64,000 nt of DNA from Prevotella sp. P5-50 (lineage in GTDB: Bacteria; Bacteroidota; Bacteroidia; Bacteroidales; Bacteroidaceae): contig NZ_NPJA01000002.1 in NCBI RefSeq assembly GCF_002251295.1, forward strand, positions 62,001 through 126,000, given 5' to 3'. A program made the position numbers and the translations under genes. Below the pieces are notes generated by a model, which was not told the DNA's origin, did not search any database, and saw nothing but the letters and a program-made list of their open reading frames with translations. This document shows, piece by piece, positions 15,705 to 23,090 of the stretch (positions are counted from its first letter, which is position 1; every line of letters starts with the position of its first letter).

Positions 15705-15741
15705 TCCCAATTGAGTGAAATGCTCGGTTGGGATTTTTTTT
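15705..15741 (+). terminator. Rho-independent terminator after the first two cassette genes
   Basis: TCCCAATTGAG pairs with CTCGGTTGGGA (11 pairs, two G-U) around a 7-nt loop and is followed by eight T. It splits the cassette into two transcription units. Confidence 0.85.
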
Positions 15742-15746
15742 ACTCC

Positions 15747-15754
15747 TAATTTTG
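15747..15754 (+). promoter_or_regulatory. -7 box of the primase operon, with a 230-nt leader
   Basis: TAATTTTG; a TTG lies 16 nt upstream, slightly close. The start would be near 15761, leaving about 230 nt before the first ATG at 15990. The leader includes an imperfect hairpin TTCTCG...CGTGAGAA at about 15862-15880, but no reading frame I trust. Confidence 0.5.
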
Positions 15755-15989
15755 CACCAGTCGAAGGACAGAAGCCTTGGCGCGGTGCCGGTTTTCTTTT
15801 CCCCTTCGCAGAAGAAAACAATGAGCGTATATTTCAATTTTACAATCATCAACTGGACGTTCTCGTTTAACGTGAGAATCGGTTCTAACTAAAACACATT
15901 TATTAATCTGAGTTGAACATTGCGGAGGATATTCCCAGGGTAAAGTGCACAAGAATCCAATTTGTTTCCGCTCGCAAAAATCAACTAAG

Positions 15990-16376
15990 ATGAAAACAGA
16001 AGAAAAAATCATTAACAACCAGTTTAACAACTGTGACCACATCCAACTCGAAGGCGTAGCGCATTACGACGAGCGCAGATCCTTCTTCTTCACCCCTGAC
16101 GACCCCATTCCCCTCAGCGTGCAGCGCTTCCGCACCAACGGGGTGGCGCAACAGATGACCGACGGGACGTTTGACTTCGTGGCTAAGCCATGGCGGAGAT
16201 CGCAGTCTGTGCTGATCAAGAAACTGGCACATGGGCGCGTTTCTAAGACCAAGGACGATGGCATCCAACTGACGCTGAAGGTGTATTGTCATGAGTCGAT
16301 CAATATCGCCAACACCATCAAAAGAGAGGCAGCCGAAGCTGTCAAGGCACTTATTAACTATCAACTAAAACACTAA
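15990..16376 (+). CDS. Small hypothetical protein preceding the primase
   Basis: A 128-residue protein. The start at 15990 was chosen because MKTEEKIINNQFNN follows a typical A-rich region; an upstream in-frame Met at 15945 adds an unlikely basic stretch. The sequence contains FFFTPDDPIPLSVQRFRTNGVAQ, WRRSQSVLIKKLAHGRVSKTKDDG and a C-terminal helix. It sits 6 bp before the DUF3987 gene, an arrangement common in Bacteroidetes, and may be a nucleic-acid-binding helper. No function is known. Confidence 0.7.
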   Translation: MKTEEKIINNQFNNCDHIQLEGVAHYDERRSFFFTPDDPIPLSVQRFRTNGVAQQMTDGTFDFVAKPWRRSQSVLIKKLAHGRVSKTKDDGIQLTLKVYCHESINIANTIKREAAEAVKALINYQLKH

Positions 16377-16382
16377 GAGACA

Positions 16383-18611
16383 ATGAGTTGTTTTGTAATC
16401 AAGATGGAGAGTGGCCGTAAAATCGGCTACCCCATCACTTCGAGAGAGCAGTATATGAAGCTCAGGGAATCGGGCGAACAGACTGCCTGTCTGACGAAAG
16501 CCCGCAACGGCAATAAAAAGGCGAAGTTGCGCCTGATGCAGTTTAACTATTCGTTGGCAGGATCAGAACCCTTTGCATTGAAAGGCTACGACATCGTGGG
16601 AAAAACCGTGGGCATGGATGTGGATTTTGACCCAGAGGCGAAGGACTATGAGAAGCGCTTGAAAGATGCACCGCAGCTGATCCTTGACAAGAAAGAGGAA
16701 CTCGGACTGGTGCTGTTGGAGCGGTCGGTCAACAAAGGTTTTCACTTGGTATTCCGCCGTAGGGCAGGACTCTCGCAGGAGGAAAACTTGCGGTGGGCAA
16801 GCGACCTGTTGCAGATACCGTTTGACCAAGCTGCCAAGGACGTGACGCGCGTGTTTTTTGCCACTGGAGCGACGAAAGATGATTTGATTTATCTTGACAA
16901 TACACTCTTTGATAATGCCCCGTTTGAGGCAGAAAATGCACCTGTGGCAGAGTGTGAAATGACGGAGGAAACGTCAAGTCAAGAGGCGACCAAGGACCAG
17001 CCTGCAACGTACCCCATCATGTATCAGGGCATGCCTTATACGTCGATTGTCGAGGCACTGGAAAACCAGTTGGGCGGACGCCCTGAACACGGGTCGCGTA
17101 ATGCGTTCATCTTCTCCATGGCGTGCAACCTGCGTTATCTGTGTAATGACGACCCACAATGGATTGCAAGTCTCTTGCCCAATTACGGCGAAGAACAAGG
17201 TCGGTGGATGTCCACCATCCGTTCGGCATGCGAGCGCAAGCAGACGATGGCGATGCCCGAAATAGTGAAGCGAGCCTTGAAGGTGGCGCAACAGGAAAAC
17301 CGCTGTGATGGTGACGGAGAGGGTGAGGATGCTCCGCCTCAGATGCCGAAACGGTTGCCCAAACTCATCGAACTCCTGACCTCGCAGACGCCAGAGATCT
17401 ATCGGGCTGCCGTGGCGCATGCGGTATTCCCTCCGTTGGCAACCCACCTGTGGCGCACACGCTTCCCCTATATAGATAATGTGGAGCATGAAGCCACGCT
17501 GATGTGTGTGCTGATGGCTGGAACGGGTGCCGGTAAATCGTGTGTCAGCGACCCCATCAAGCATATCATGGCGGATATTCGGGAGCGTGACAGAGAGAAT
17601 CTGGAACGCGAGAAAGCATGGAAGGAAGAAGCGAGCAGAAAGGGTGCCAACAAAGACAAGGCGAAGCGCCCTGAAAACCTTGTCATCCAGGAGATTGACG
17701 CCGACATGACCAATCCTGCTTTCGTGATGCGTACCGCCGAGGCACAGGAGCATTTTCTCTATACGTCGCTCAACGAAATAGACCAGTTTGATGCGCTGAA
17801 AGGTCAGGGCAAACAACAGTTTCGCATCATGTGTCTGGCATTCGACCCAGGAAATACCTACGGACAGACGCGTGTGGGTATGCAGTCGGTGACCGAGCGT
17901 GTCACCGTCCGGTTCAACTGGAACGCTTCGACAACCATCCTCAAAGGACAGCAGTATTTCCGCAATGTGCTGACCGATGGTCCTATCTCGCGTATCAATT
18001 TCTGTACGATACCGGAGCGAGAGATTGGCGCAGAAATGCCCGTCTATGGCACTTATGATGATCACTTTGACGAGCAGCTCAAGCCATATATTGAAAATCT
18101 GTGTCGGGCAAACGGCCTTGTGGAATGTAAGGAAGCCATTGCGCTGGCACAGCAACTGAAAGAAGAGAATGCCGATACGGCACGCATGACGCAGAGCAGA
18201 GTGTATGAGAACCTGTCGTTTCGTGCCAACGTCATCGCCTATCTCAAAGCGTGTGTACTCTACGTGGCAAACGGTTGCAAGTGGGAAAAGGAGATTGTTG
18301 ATTTCGTGCGTTGGTCAGAACAGTACGACCTCTGGTGTAAGATGCGCTTCTTCGCTTCTGCCATAGAACAGGCGGAAACTGAGGGGGAGAAATCCAACCG
18401 CAGAGGGCCGAGAAATCTGCTGCAACTATTGCCCAACCAGTTTACTATGCAGGAAGCAGAGGCTCTCCGACTGCAACAGGGATTGGATAAGAAAGGCGCC
18501 TATAATATGTTGCACCAATGGGCGTTTCGTGGCTATGTGAAAACAAATGGCGTTACAGATTACAGATTTACAGTTTTTGAAAAGCTAAAATATAGAAATT
18601 ACGAGAAATGA
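16383..18611 (+). CDS. BT4734/VirE-type primase domain fused to DUF3987 helicase-like domain
   Basis: The protein is 742 residues. The N-terminal 190 residues contain GMDVDFDPEA and SVNKGFHLVF, matching the BT4734/BF3469 primase-polymerase-like domain. A VirE-like region follows (HGSRNAFIFSMACNLRYLC). The C-terminal DUF3987 half has the Walker A GTGAGKS (about residue 380) and a later acidic Walker-B-like strand (FLYTSLNEIDQFDAL). Such proteins are thought to prime or unwind DNA in mobile islands. The final codons include TTACAGATTACAGATTTACA, a heptamer tandem like those in the island's intergenic repeats. The stop overlaps the next ATG (ATGA). Confidence 0.85.
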   Translation: MSCFVIKMESGRKIGYPITSREQYMKLRESGEQTACLTKARNGNKKAKLRLMQFNYSLAGSEPFALKGYDIVGKTVGMDVDFDPEAKDYEKRLKDAPQLILDKKEELGLVLLERSVNKGFHLVFRRRAGLSQEENLRWASDLLQIPFDQAAKDVTRVFFATGATKDDLIYLDNTLFDNAPFEAENAPVAECEMTEETSSQEATKDQPATYPIMYQGMPYTSIVEALENQLGGRPEHGSRNAFIFSMACNLRYLCNDDPQWIASLLPNYGEEQGRWMSTIRSACERKQTMAMPEIVKRALKVAQQENRCDGDGEGEDAPPQMPKRLPKLIELLTSQTPEIYRAAVAHAVFPPLATHLWRTRFPYIDNVEHEATLMCVLMAGTGAGKSCVSDPIKHIMADIRERDRENLEREKAWKEEASRKGANKDKAKRPENLVIQEIDADMTNPAFVMRTAEAQEHFLYTSLNEIDQFDALKGQGKQQFRIMCLAFDPGNTYGQTRVGMQSVTERVTVRFNWNASTTILKGQQYFRNVLTDGPISRINFCTIPEREIGAEMPVYGTYDDHFDEQLKPYIENLCRANGLVECKEAIALAQQLKEENADTARMTQSRVYENLSFRANVIAYLKACVLYVANGCKWEKEIVDFVRWSEQYDLWCKMRFFASAIEQAETEGEKSNRRGPRNLLQLLPNQFTMQEAEALRLQQGLDKKGAYNMLHQWAFRGYVKTNGVTDYRFTVFEKLKYRNYEK

Positions 18612-18964
18612 AGATAACAATCATTCGTGCCGAATGTTCCAAATATGGGCAGGACGGTGTACTCTATATCAACAATAATCCAGTGTGCGATACGTGTGAA
18701 CATCCTGAGCGTAAATTGCCAGCAGGAGAATATTGTTTGGAGATGGTGATGAACAGGAAACTTCAGCGGTTTGTGCCTACACTTTCTACTGGGAATATCA
18801 TCACCGTGGGGAATGGGCCGTTCTTACTCAACAATGACATTATTGTGGGTAAGCGTCTGTTGCGAGGGGTGTTGTGTCAGACGTCAGAGGCTAATAAGAA
18901 GCTGGTCGATCGGCTCTATAAGGCGCAATTAAGAGGATTGAAATTATCATTAACAATTAAATAA
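18608..18964 (+). CDS. DUF5675-like protein
   Basis: A 118-residue protein. The order KITIIRAECSKYGQDGVLYINNNPVCDTCEHPERKLPAGEYCLEM follows the DUF5675 pattern: short strand, product-like strand, a Thr/Cys-x-Glu site and a PAGxY turn. NGPFLLNNDIIVG and the last Cys are also typical positions. The family is found in phages and islands and is suspected to be an enzyme acting on cell-wall or related substrates; this is not proven. It is coupled by 4 bp to the primase gene. Confidence 0.55.
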   Translation: MKITIIRAECSKYGQDGVLYINNNPVCDTCEHPERKLPAGEYCLEMVMNRKLQRFVPTLSTGNIITVGNGPFLLNNDIIVGKRLLRGVLCQTSEANKKLVDRLYKAQLRGLKLSLTIK

Positions 18965-18973
18965 CGAAACATT

Positions 18974-19252
18974 ATGAAAGAACTTTTCAAGGTAATCTCA
19001 CAGTCAGAACCTACCACCATCCGTAAGCAGGATGGCTCTCAGATCAGTAAGTCCATCATCGTACTGCAAGAGATTGGCAGTCAGTATGAAGACACTTTCG
19101 CTGCTACCCTGTTGGGCAACCAGGGGAAATACAGCAAGGGCGACCTCGTGTATTGTGCGCTGCGGTTTAACGCACGAGAGTATAACGACAGCATCTATCA
19201 GGATGTGGTGATCAAGGACATCGTGAAGTTTCATTCTACCAACGTATTCTGA
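18974..19252 (+). CDS. Small OB-fold-like protein (DUF3127-like)
   Basis: A 92-residue protein with a five-strand pattern: MKELFKVIS, KSIIVLQEIG, TFAATLLGN, GDLVYCALRFNAREYN and QDVVIKDIVKF. The EYNDxIYxDVxI segment is typical of DUF3127 single-strand-binding-like proteins. In this cassette it could serve as a DNA-binding partner of the primase-helicase. The assignment rests on pattern alone. It is 9 bp after the DUF5675 gene and 2 bp before the peptidase gene. Confidence 0.5.
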   Translation: MKELFKVISQSEPTTIRKQDGSQISKSIIVLQEIGSQYEDTFAATLLGNQGKYSKGDLVYCALRFNAREYNDSIYQDVVIKDIVKFHSTNVF

Positions 19253-19254
19253 TC

Positions 19255-19698
19255 ATGGCAAAAGACATCATTCTTTCAGAGCATTTCCGCTTGTCGGAGT
19301 TTACCAACTCCTACATGGCGAAGCGATTAGGCATTGACAACACGCCTTCATTGGCGGTAGTGAGCAACCTTCAGCAACTCTGCCGGCATGTGTTAGAGCC
19401 CCTGCGCCAGTATGCCGGTTGTCCCATCATCATCAGTTCGGGTTACCGTTGTCCGTCGCTCAACCAGGCGGTGGGCGGTGTGAGCAAGAGTCAGCACCTC
19501 GTTGGTGAAGCAGCAGACATCGTATTGCCATCCACGGCAGTAGGTCGTCAATGGCTGTGTTGGTTGATGGATCAGAAGTTTGACCAGCTCATCTTCGAGC
19601 GTGCGAGCGTCAAGAGCACAACCTTCTGGATTCACGTGAGTTATCGGCAGGATGGCAAAAACCGCCAACAGGTGATTGAAGGATTGACTAAAATTTAA
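19255..19698 (+). CDS. M15-family (D-Ala-D-Ala carboxypeptidase-like) peptidase
   Basis: A 147-residue protein of the YcbK/M15_3 type. The zinc site is visible as SQHLVGEAADI (His and Asp ligands, about residues 81-91) and FWIHVSY (last His, about residue 128), with ISSGYRCPSLN before them. There is no signal peptide, as in phage-type endolysins. It probably cleaves peptidoglycan peptides. It is the final gene of the cassette and is followed by a terminator. In related islands an amidase often takes this place. Confidence 0.85.
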   Translation: MAKDIILSEHFRLSEFTNSYMAKRLGIDNTPSLAVVSNLQQLCRHVLEPLRQYAGCPIIISSGYRCPSLNQAVGGVSKSQHLVGEAADIVLPSTAVGRQWLCWLMDQKFDQLIFERASVKSTTFWIHVSYRQDGKNRQQVIEGLTKI

Positions 19699-19739
19699 TG
19701 TCGCAGAAAATTTGTTGAAGGCAAAAGTATAAAAAGAAG

Positions 19740-19768
19740 AGAGGCGGTATTCACATACGGCCTCTTTT
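19740..19768 (+). terminator. Terminator after the peptidase gene
   Basis: AGAGGC...GCCTCT with an inner GTA/TAC pair set and then TTTT, 42 bp after the stop. Confidence 0.7.
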
Positions 19769-20060
19769 AAATCCTTTAAATATGAAAAATTTATTTTCTG
19801 TATTTGAACCATTGTACGTTGCAAATATACGAATATTAACGATATGTTCCAAGTTTTTAGAGTTATTTTGGGAAAATAGCAGTTTTTACAGTTTTACAGT
19901 TTTACAGTTTTGGAAAACGTTTTTTTTAAGATGCCACAGAGAAAGGTCAATGTCATAACGGAACGTCGGATATAATGTCACGGGGACAGGCAAACGACAT
20001 CACCCCCAAGCGTTACAATATAACAATATAACAGTTTCCTAAACGCACACGGATGACGCG
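19769..20060. repeat. Repeat-rich gene-free stretch closing the island
   Basis: The stretch includes four tandem copies of ACAGTTTT (about 19877-19912), AATATAAC tandems (20020-20035), a GTCACGGGGACAGG phrase also seen near 5469 and 9199, and the start of a CACGGATGACGCGGAT repeat. No gene is seen. Confidence 0.6.
19935..19972. repeat. Right arm of the perfect 38-bp inverted repeat
   Basis: Exact reverse complement of 5498-5535. It marks the right edge of the accessory region. Confidence 0.8.
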
Positions 20061-20069
20061 GATTGTCAC

Positions 20070-20304
20070 GGATATTATATTTAAGTTTGTCAACACTCCA
20101 AAACTCACTTGCAACACGCCTTATATAAAAAAGACGTTCATTAATTGACTCTGATCGTCTAAGTATCTCATAATGATGGGTAAACTGCACTGTAAGGAAA
20201 GCTTCCAGTGTTGCTTTATCAAATTGGTCAGTTATTAACTGACCAATTGTTATTTCATCATTGTCTGCAGAAACAGGTGAGGTTTTAATTAGAATATTAA
20301 ACAA
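20070..20304 (-). pseudogene. Fragment of a DUF1016 (YhcG-type) nuclease gene
   Basis: A short frame of about 80 residues includes HHYEILRRSESINERLFYIRRVASEFWSVDKLKYNIR. This corresponds to the end of the N-terminal winged-helix region of YhcG-like proteins, but the PD-(D/E)XK nuclease domain is missing and the frame runs into repeat DNA. The fragment is bounded on both sides by CACGGAT-type repeats, suggesting deletion between repeats. It is probably not functional. Confidence 0.5.
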
Positions 20305-20361
20305 AAATCTTTAACTAGAATCCGTGTCGTCCGTGTAATCCGTGGATTTTAGTTGCTTCGC

Positions 20362-20400
20362 AAAAAAAGAACATGGGGACAGGAATCTGCCCCCATGTTT
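20362..20400 (-). terminator. Terminator of the carboxylesterase gene
   Basis: On the minus strand AACATGGGG...CCCCATGTT is followed by CTTTTTTT. The stem is 9 bp with an 11- to 13-nt loop. Confidence 0.8.
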
Positions 20401-20443
20401 CATCATTTTGCTTTTTGATAGGTTCTTTGTATATTATCATATT

Positions 20444-21979
20444 CTATTTCCTGCGACTCTTGAAAAATGCTTCAAAGAAGTCCATCTGGCGCTGGTTGGG
20501 CAGGCGGTCGAGGTGGAAACCCTCATGGATGATCATCACCGTGGGTTTGTCCTGTTTGTAGGTAGTCCAATAGGGCAGCGAGTCACCGTTGGGATTACCT
20601 GTCTTGGTGAAGTTAATCCAATAGCGCGACATGATTTGCTGCATGTGACGCTCGGTATCGGTCATGCGACCGCCCTTAAAGCTGAATCCGTAGATGAACG
20701 GCATCTCAGCAACATGGCTGGCACCGCCTCTTTTGCTGCGGAGAATGGTGTTTTCGGAGTCTTGGTCGAAGTAGTACATATATACACGTCCCTTACCGGT
20801 CTTGGTCTGCAGGTTGGCCCAGGCGTAGGTGCCCCAGGCAAAGCTACCGTCGCGGAAGATGTCTGACAGCGCGAAACAGGCCTCCTGTTCGTTGGTGGCG
20901 GGGTATATCTCCAGCAGACGGTCGGCCCAGTCGCCATAGATGTCCTTGACCCGTTTCTGATAGGCTTCGACGGGCATGGGGAACGCGAACAAGGAGCCTT
21001 CGTCGGAGTTGGTGCCGATGAGGATGTCAACGTCGTTGTATTGTCCAGCCTCGTAGAGCTTGTACTGGTCGTCTATGATGGCATGGCCGTCAACCACAGG
21101 CCAGAATATATCCGGCTGGGTGTTGTCAACGAGCTGTTGGAACGGCACCTTGCGCATTTGCTTGAGGTTCTTCTTGCCGAGGCGCTTTTGGAAACCGATA
21201 CCGGCCTGCTCGGCACTACGCACCGTACACACGGCGACATTTCCGTCGCGCTTCTCACCGACGGGCCAGAACGAACTTCCGCTCTCGCAGATGGCGGCGC
21301 GGAACAGTCCCTTGGTTAACGGCGAAGCACAGAGGATGCTCACGGAGATAGCTCCTGCAGACTCGCCGGCAATGGTCACCTTCTCAGGGTCGCCGCCAAA
21401 GGCCGCAATGTTGTTGTGCACCCATCGCAGGGCTTCTATCTGGTCGAGTATTCCGTAGTTACCGGAGAGGCCACCAGCCTCCTTGCTGAGTTCCGGATGA
21501 CTCATGAAGCCGAGTGCTCCAAGGCGGTACTCAATGCTGACATAAACGATGCCCTCACGGACAAAGCTCTCCTGCGTGCCGCTGTACGATCCGGTGAGGA
21601 AACCACCGCCGTGAATCATCACAAACACGGGCAGGCGCTCATCAGATGACTTTGCGGGTGTCTCAACGCTCAGGTACAGGCAGTCCTCACTCATTGGAAT
21701 CTCGTTGCCGTTCTGGTTGGGGTCGGTTGGTTGTGGGGGGCGGTTGCCCCACTTGTCGGCCTTGTACACTCCTGTCCACGGTTTTTTCGGCACGGGAGCC
21801 TTCCAGCGCAGGTTGCCTATAGGTGCCTCTGCGTATGGAATGTTCATATACAGGGCGTGGCCGTTGCGGCTGACACCCTCAATCTCTCCCTGCGCAACAT
21901 TGGTGCGCAGCAGTTGTGCTGTGGCGCTGGTTTCTATCGCCAACAGTGCACAAACTAAAATAAACCATTTGTTTTTCAT
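20444..21979 (-). CDS. Type-B carboxylesterase (para-nitrobenzyl esterase-like), secreted
   Basis: The 511-residue alpha/beta hydrolase has a signal peptide (MKNKWFILVCALLAIETSATAQ). EDCLYLSV and the oxyanion-hole HGGGFLTG precede the nucleophile elbow GESAGAIS. The acidic residue is in GTNSDEGSLF, and the catalytic His is probably in ASHVAEMPFIYG. Such enzymes cleave carboxyl esters; in gut Bacteroidetes they often remove acyl groups from plant polymers. It is probably periplasmic. It has its own promoter (22009-22040) and terminator. Confidence 0.93.
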   Translation of the reverse strand: MKNKWFILVCALLAIETSATAQLLRTNVAQGEIEGVSRNGHALYMNIPYAEAPIGNLRWKAPVPKKPWTGVYKADKWGNRPPQPTDPNQNGNEIPMSEDCLYLSVETPAKSSDERLPVFVMIHGGGFLTGSYSGTQESFVREGIVYVSIEYRLGALGFMSHPELSKEAGGLSGNYGILDQIEALRWVHNNIAAFGGDPEKVTIAGESAGAISVSILCASPLTKGLFRAAICESGSSFWPVGEKRDGNVAVCTVRSAEQAGIGFQKRLGKKNLKQMRKVPFQQLVDNTQPDIFWPVVDGHAIIDDQYKLYEAGQYNDVDILIGTNSDEGSLFAFPMPVEAYQKRVKDIYGDWADRLLEIYPATNEQEACFALSDIFRDGSFAWGTYAWANLQTKTGKGRVYMYYFDQDSENTILRSKRGGASHVAEMPFIYGFSFKGGRMTDTERHMQQIMSRYWINFTKTGNPNGDSLPYWTTYKQDKPTVMIIHEGFHLDRLPNQRQMDFFEAFFKSRRK

Positions 21980-22008
21980 ATTCTGCTCGTGTTAATGAAT
22001 AGATGTTG

Positions 22009-22040
22009 CAAAATTAATAAATAATTTTGATATGGTGCAA
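22009..22040 (-). promoter_or_regulatory. Promoter of the carboxylesterase gene
   Basis: On the minus strand TTG (22038-22040), a 21-nt spacer and TAATTTTG (22009-22016) stand about 30 bp before the ATG. Confidence 0.7.
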
Positions 22041-22073
22041 ATGTGTGTGATAAAATTCGGGTGGAATGCGACA

Positions 22074-23030
22074 TTAATGGCGTTGGAATTGGAAACGGAC
22101 GACAAGGGGGAGGTGGTCGCTGAAACCATTTTGGAAACGGTATCCGTTGTAGGTGCGAAACGGTTTGTCACCGCCATACTTTTTGTCTGGTTCAAGAAGG
22201 AAGGGGGCGTCATTGATATGACAGTATTCCAAATGGGGCAATAACGAGGGGCTGACGAAGATGTGGTCGATGCCTTGCCAATGGCCAAGATAACGGTAGG
22301 AGGCTTTCGCAACACCATGTCTGCCCTTAACTCCCTTGCTGATATTATGGTAGCCGTGTGCTTCTAATGCTGTGAGCACAGGACTGTCTGCAACATCGTT
22401 GAAGTCGCCTGTGATGATGATTTTGGCTGTTGGCGACTGCACTTGGATGCGGGTTGCCTCGGTAGTGATGCGTTGCAATACGCTTTGTCGCCATAACTGT
22501 GACGAGCGAGCACCACTCAGCTTGCTGGGGGCATGGACAACAAAGATATGGAGGGTGTCGCCAGAGATGTATTTCCCCTTGACGTAGAGGATGTCGCGCG
22601 TGGGACGCATGCCTTCCATGGGTTCTACTGTCAGACAATCGTAACAGAGGGGACGGAAGACTAATGGCTGGTATAAGAGTGCCACGTCAATTCCACGACT
22701 GTCGGCGGACTCTGTCATGAGGTAATGATATCCTGCATTGCGAAGTAATGACCGACGGGTGAGATCATGGAGCACGCGGTCGTTTTCCACTTCTGTCAAC
22801 GCGATGAGATTAGGGAGTCCCCATGATGCGGTATCGTTACTGCACGACATGATCTCCTGGGCAATATGGCGCTGTTTCAGCCAATAGCGCTGAGGCGACC
22901 AACGGCGTACGCCACCTTCTACCCACTCGGTATCGTTTTTCCCTGGGTCGTGTTCGTAATCGAAGAGATTTTCGCAATTGAGTTCTACCAGTGTGAGCCA
23001 CACGGTAACGACAAGGACTCCTATAGACAT
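22074..23030 (-). CDS. Endonuclease/exonuclease/phosphatase family protein
   Basis: A 318-residue protein with an N-terminal hydrophobic stretch (MSIGVLVVTVWL) that may act as a signal anchor. The EEP fold is shown by NCENLFD, ALTEVEN (metal-binding Glu), VVHAPSK, ITGDFND (catalytic Asp/Asn) and the C-terminal SDHLPLVV. Family members cleave phosphodiesters or phosphoesters; the substrate is unknown. The start is only about 12 bp after the T-run of the terminator that ends the POT operon, so its own promoter is unclear. Confidence 0.85.
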   Translation of the reverse strand: MSIGVLVVTVWLTLVELNCENLFDYEHDPGKNDTEWVEGGVRRWSPQRYWLKQRHIAQEIMSCSNDTASWGLPNLIALTEVENDRVLHDLTRRSLLRNAGYHYLMTESADSRGIDVALLYQPLVFRPLCYDCLTVEPMEGMRPTRDILYVKGKYISGDTLHIFVVHAPSKLSGARSSQLWRQSVLQRITTEATRIQVQSPTAKIIITGDFNDVADSPVLTALEAHGYHNISKGVKGRHGVAKASYRYLGHWQGIDHIFVSPSLLPHLEYCHINDAPFLLEPDKKYGGDKPFRTYNGYRFQNGFSDHLPLVVRFQFQRH

Positions 23031-23041
23031 AGGCGTGATAA

Positions 23042-23074
23042 GAAAAAAAAGCGCACCCCTTGATGAGGATGCGC
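23042..23074 (-). terminator. Terminator after the POT transporter gene
   Basis: GCGCATCC pairs with GGGGTGCGC on the minus strand and is followed by eight T. Because the endonuclease gene starts right after it, read-through here could control that gene. Confidence 0.75.
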
Positions 23075-23090
23075 CGTGATGATAAAATGT

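Noticed and set aside
16974-18155. A 393-codon open frame on the minus strand
   Set aside because: It lies entirely inside the DUF3987 gene, has no recognisable motif or promoter, and follows from the codon use of the real gene.
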